Assembly (NCBI GenBank): GCA_003141915.1
Contig: PLNY01000185.1
Coordinates: 5,570 to 10,941, forward strand
DNA from: Anaerolineae bacterium
GTDB lineage: Bacteria; Chloroflexota; Anaerolineae; Anaerolineales; Villigracilaceae
Reading direction: 5' to 3'
Length of the DNA stretch: 5,372 bases
Shown here: positions 4,938-5,372 of the stretch, one piece after another
Layout: each line of letters opens with the position of its first letter
How positions within the stretch are numbered: the stretch's first letter is position 1
Translations under genes and position numbers: made by a program
The notes under the pieces: generated by a model
Seen by the model: only the letters and a program-made list of their open reading frames with translations
Database searches by the model: none
What the model was told of the DNA's origin: nothing

Positions 4938-5372
4938 CATGTAAATCAGGTAGGGCGTCAGGGTTATCTGGAGTGAGCCAGCTCTCTTTATTGGACCCAA
5001 TGGCAGACTATAGACGCCGCCTTGACGGTCAATGAAAAGCATCGGAGTGAGGGGAGGATTCATAAACTCGGCGCTGTATAAATTACCGAGCGCCCGATCA
5101 ACTGCCAGCGGGGAAATCGCAAAGTACCAATCGAAGCCAAATGTATTTGCATATTCTTTGAGTGTGGCTGCATCTTCGCTCAAGTCCTCGTCCAGGCTGA
5201 CCGCGACCATGTCCTGCGAGTAGCCCAATGCTTCCAGTTTTTTCACTTCCTTATCCTGCGTCACGCAATTTATGCACCATGTTGCCATGGTTTCAAGCAG
5301 TACGACTTTGCCTGCGAAGTCATTAATGGAAAAGGTCTGACCGGTGCGCACATCAGTCATCTTGATATTGAA
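4923..5372 (-). CDS. TlpA/ResA-like thioredoxin-fold lipoprotein, copy 3 (CINC), N-terminus cut
   Basis: The last 149 codons of a third tandem paralog; the gene continues past the right edge. The visible part starts FNIKMTDVRTG, which in the two complete copies directly follows the Ala/Thr/Pro linker, so a signal peptide and linker of about 70 residues are expected outside the window. An internal Met (base 5360) is not the true start. The thioredoxin fold has W-C-I-N-C (visible C33 and C36) and the cis-proline loop NPPLTPMLFIDRQG. The C-terminus differs from the other copies: where they stop after YLAK or YLAN, this one reads YLIYMSPGD, the tail being encoded by DNA that matches the non-coding spacer after copy 2. 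It lies 69 bp before copy 2 and is probably co-transcribed with it. Like its paralogs it would be a membrane-tethered disulfide-exchange protein kept reduced by CcdA. Confidence 0.85.
   Translation of the reverse strand, partial: FNIKMTDVRTGQTFSINDFAGKVVLLETMATWCINCVTQDKEVKKLEALGYSQDMVAVSLDEDLSEDAATLKEYANTFGFDWYFAISPLAVDRALGNLYSAEFMNPPLTPMLFIDRQGGVYSLPLGPIKRAGSLQITLTPYLIYMSPGD

Overview
The window looks like a chromosomal fragment from a member of the Chloroflexota, most likely an Anaerolineae-type bacterium. This is an inference from style: lipoproteins with a short signal peptide, a lipobox ending in AC-S-P and a long Ala/Thr/Pro linker, moderate GC, and dispersed GTC(A/G)TTGCGA palindromes. 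No rRNA or other marker gene confirms it.

Left part (1-996). The first 581 bases hold the N-terminal 193 codons of a minus-strand multi-pass membrane protein that resembles GT-C glycosyltransferases of the arabinofuranosyltransferase/GT39 type; it runs off the left edge. A divergent intergenic region of about 415 bp follows. It carries a candidate plus-strand promoter, a small hairpin and a clean Rho-independent terminator, which together suggest a transcript of about 80 nt or a terminated leader. A 76-bp imperfect palindromic repeat ends just before the next gene.

Middle (997-2750). A complete DEAD-box RNA helicase of the DeaD/CsdA type (549 aa, with a C-terminal DbpA RNA-binding domain) lies on the plus strand. 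A second palindromic repeat, related to the first and with a compensating change in its terminal arms, fills most of the 104-bp gap to the convergent gene on its right. The helicase is therefore bracketed by two copies of the same repeat type.

Right part (2751-5372). Four minus-strand genes form a disulfide-exchange cluster. Read in the direction of transcription they are three tandem paralogous thioredoxin-fold lipoproteins (the first cut by the right edge) and then a CcdA-type membrane electron carrier. CcdA would bring reducing equivalents from cytoplasmic thioredoxin across the membrane, and the TlpA/ResA-like lipoproteins would use them on the outer face. The paralogs carry different CXXC pairs (CINC, CPSC, CMNC), share a conserved upstream leader, and show patchy similarity that suggests duplication followed by partial gene conversion. 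This expanded cluster is the most interesting part of the window.
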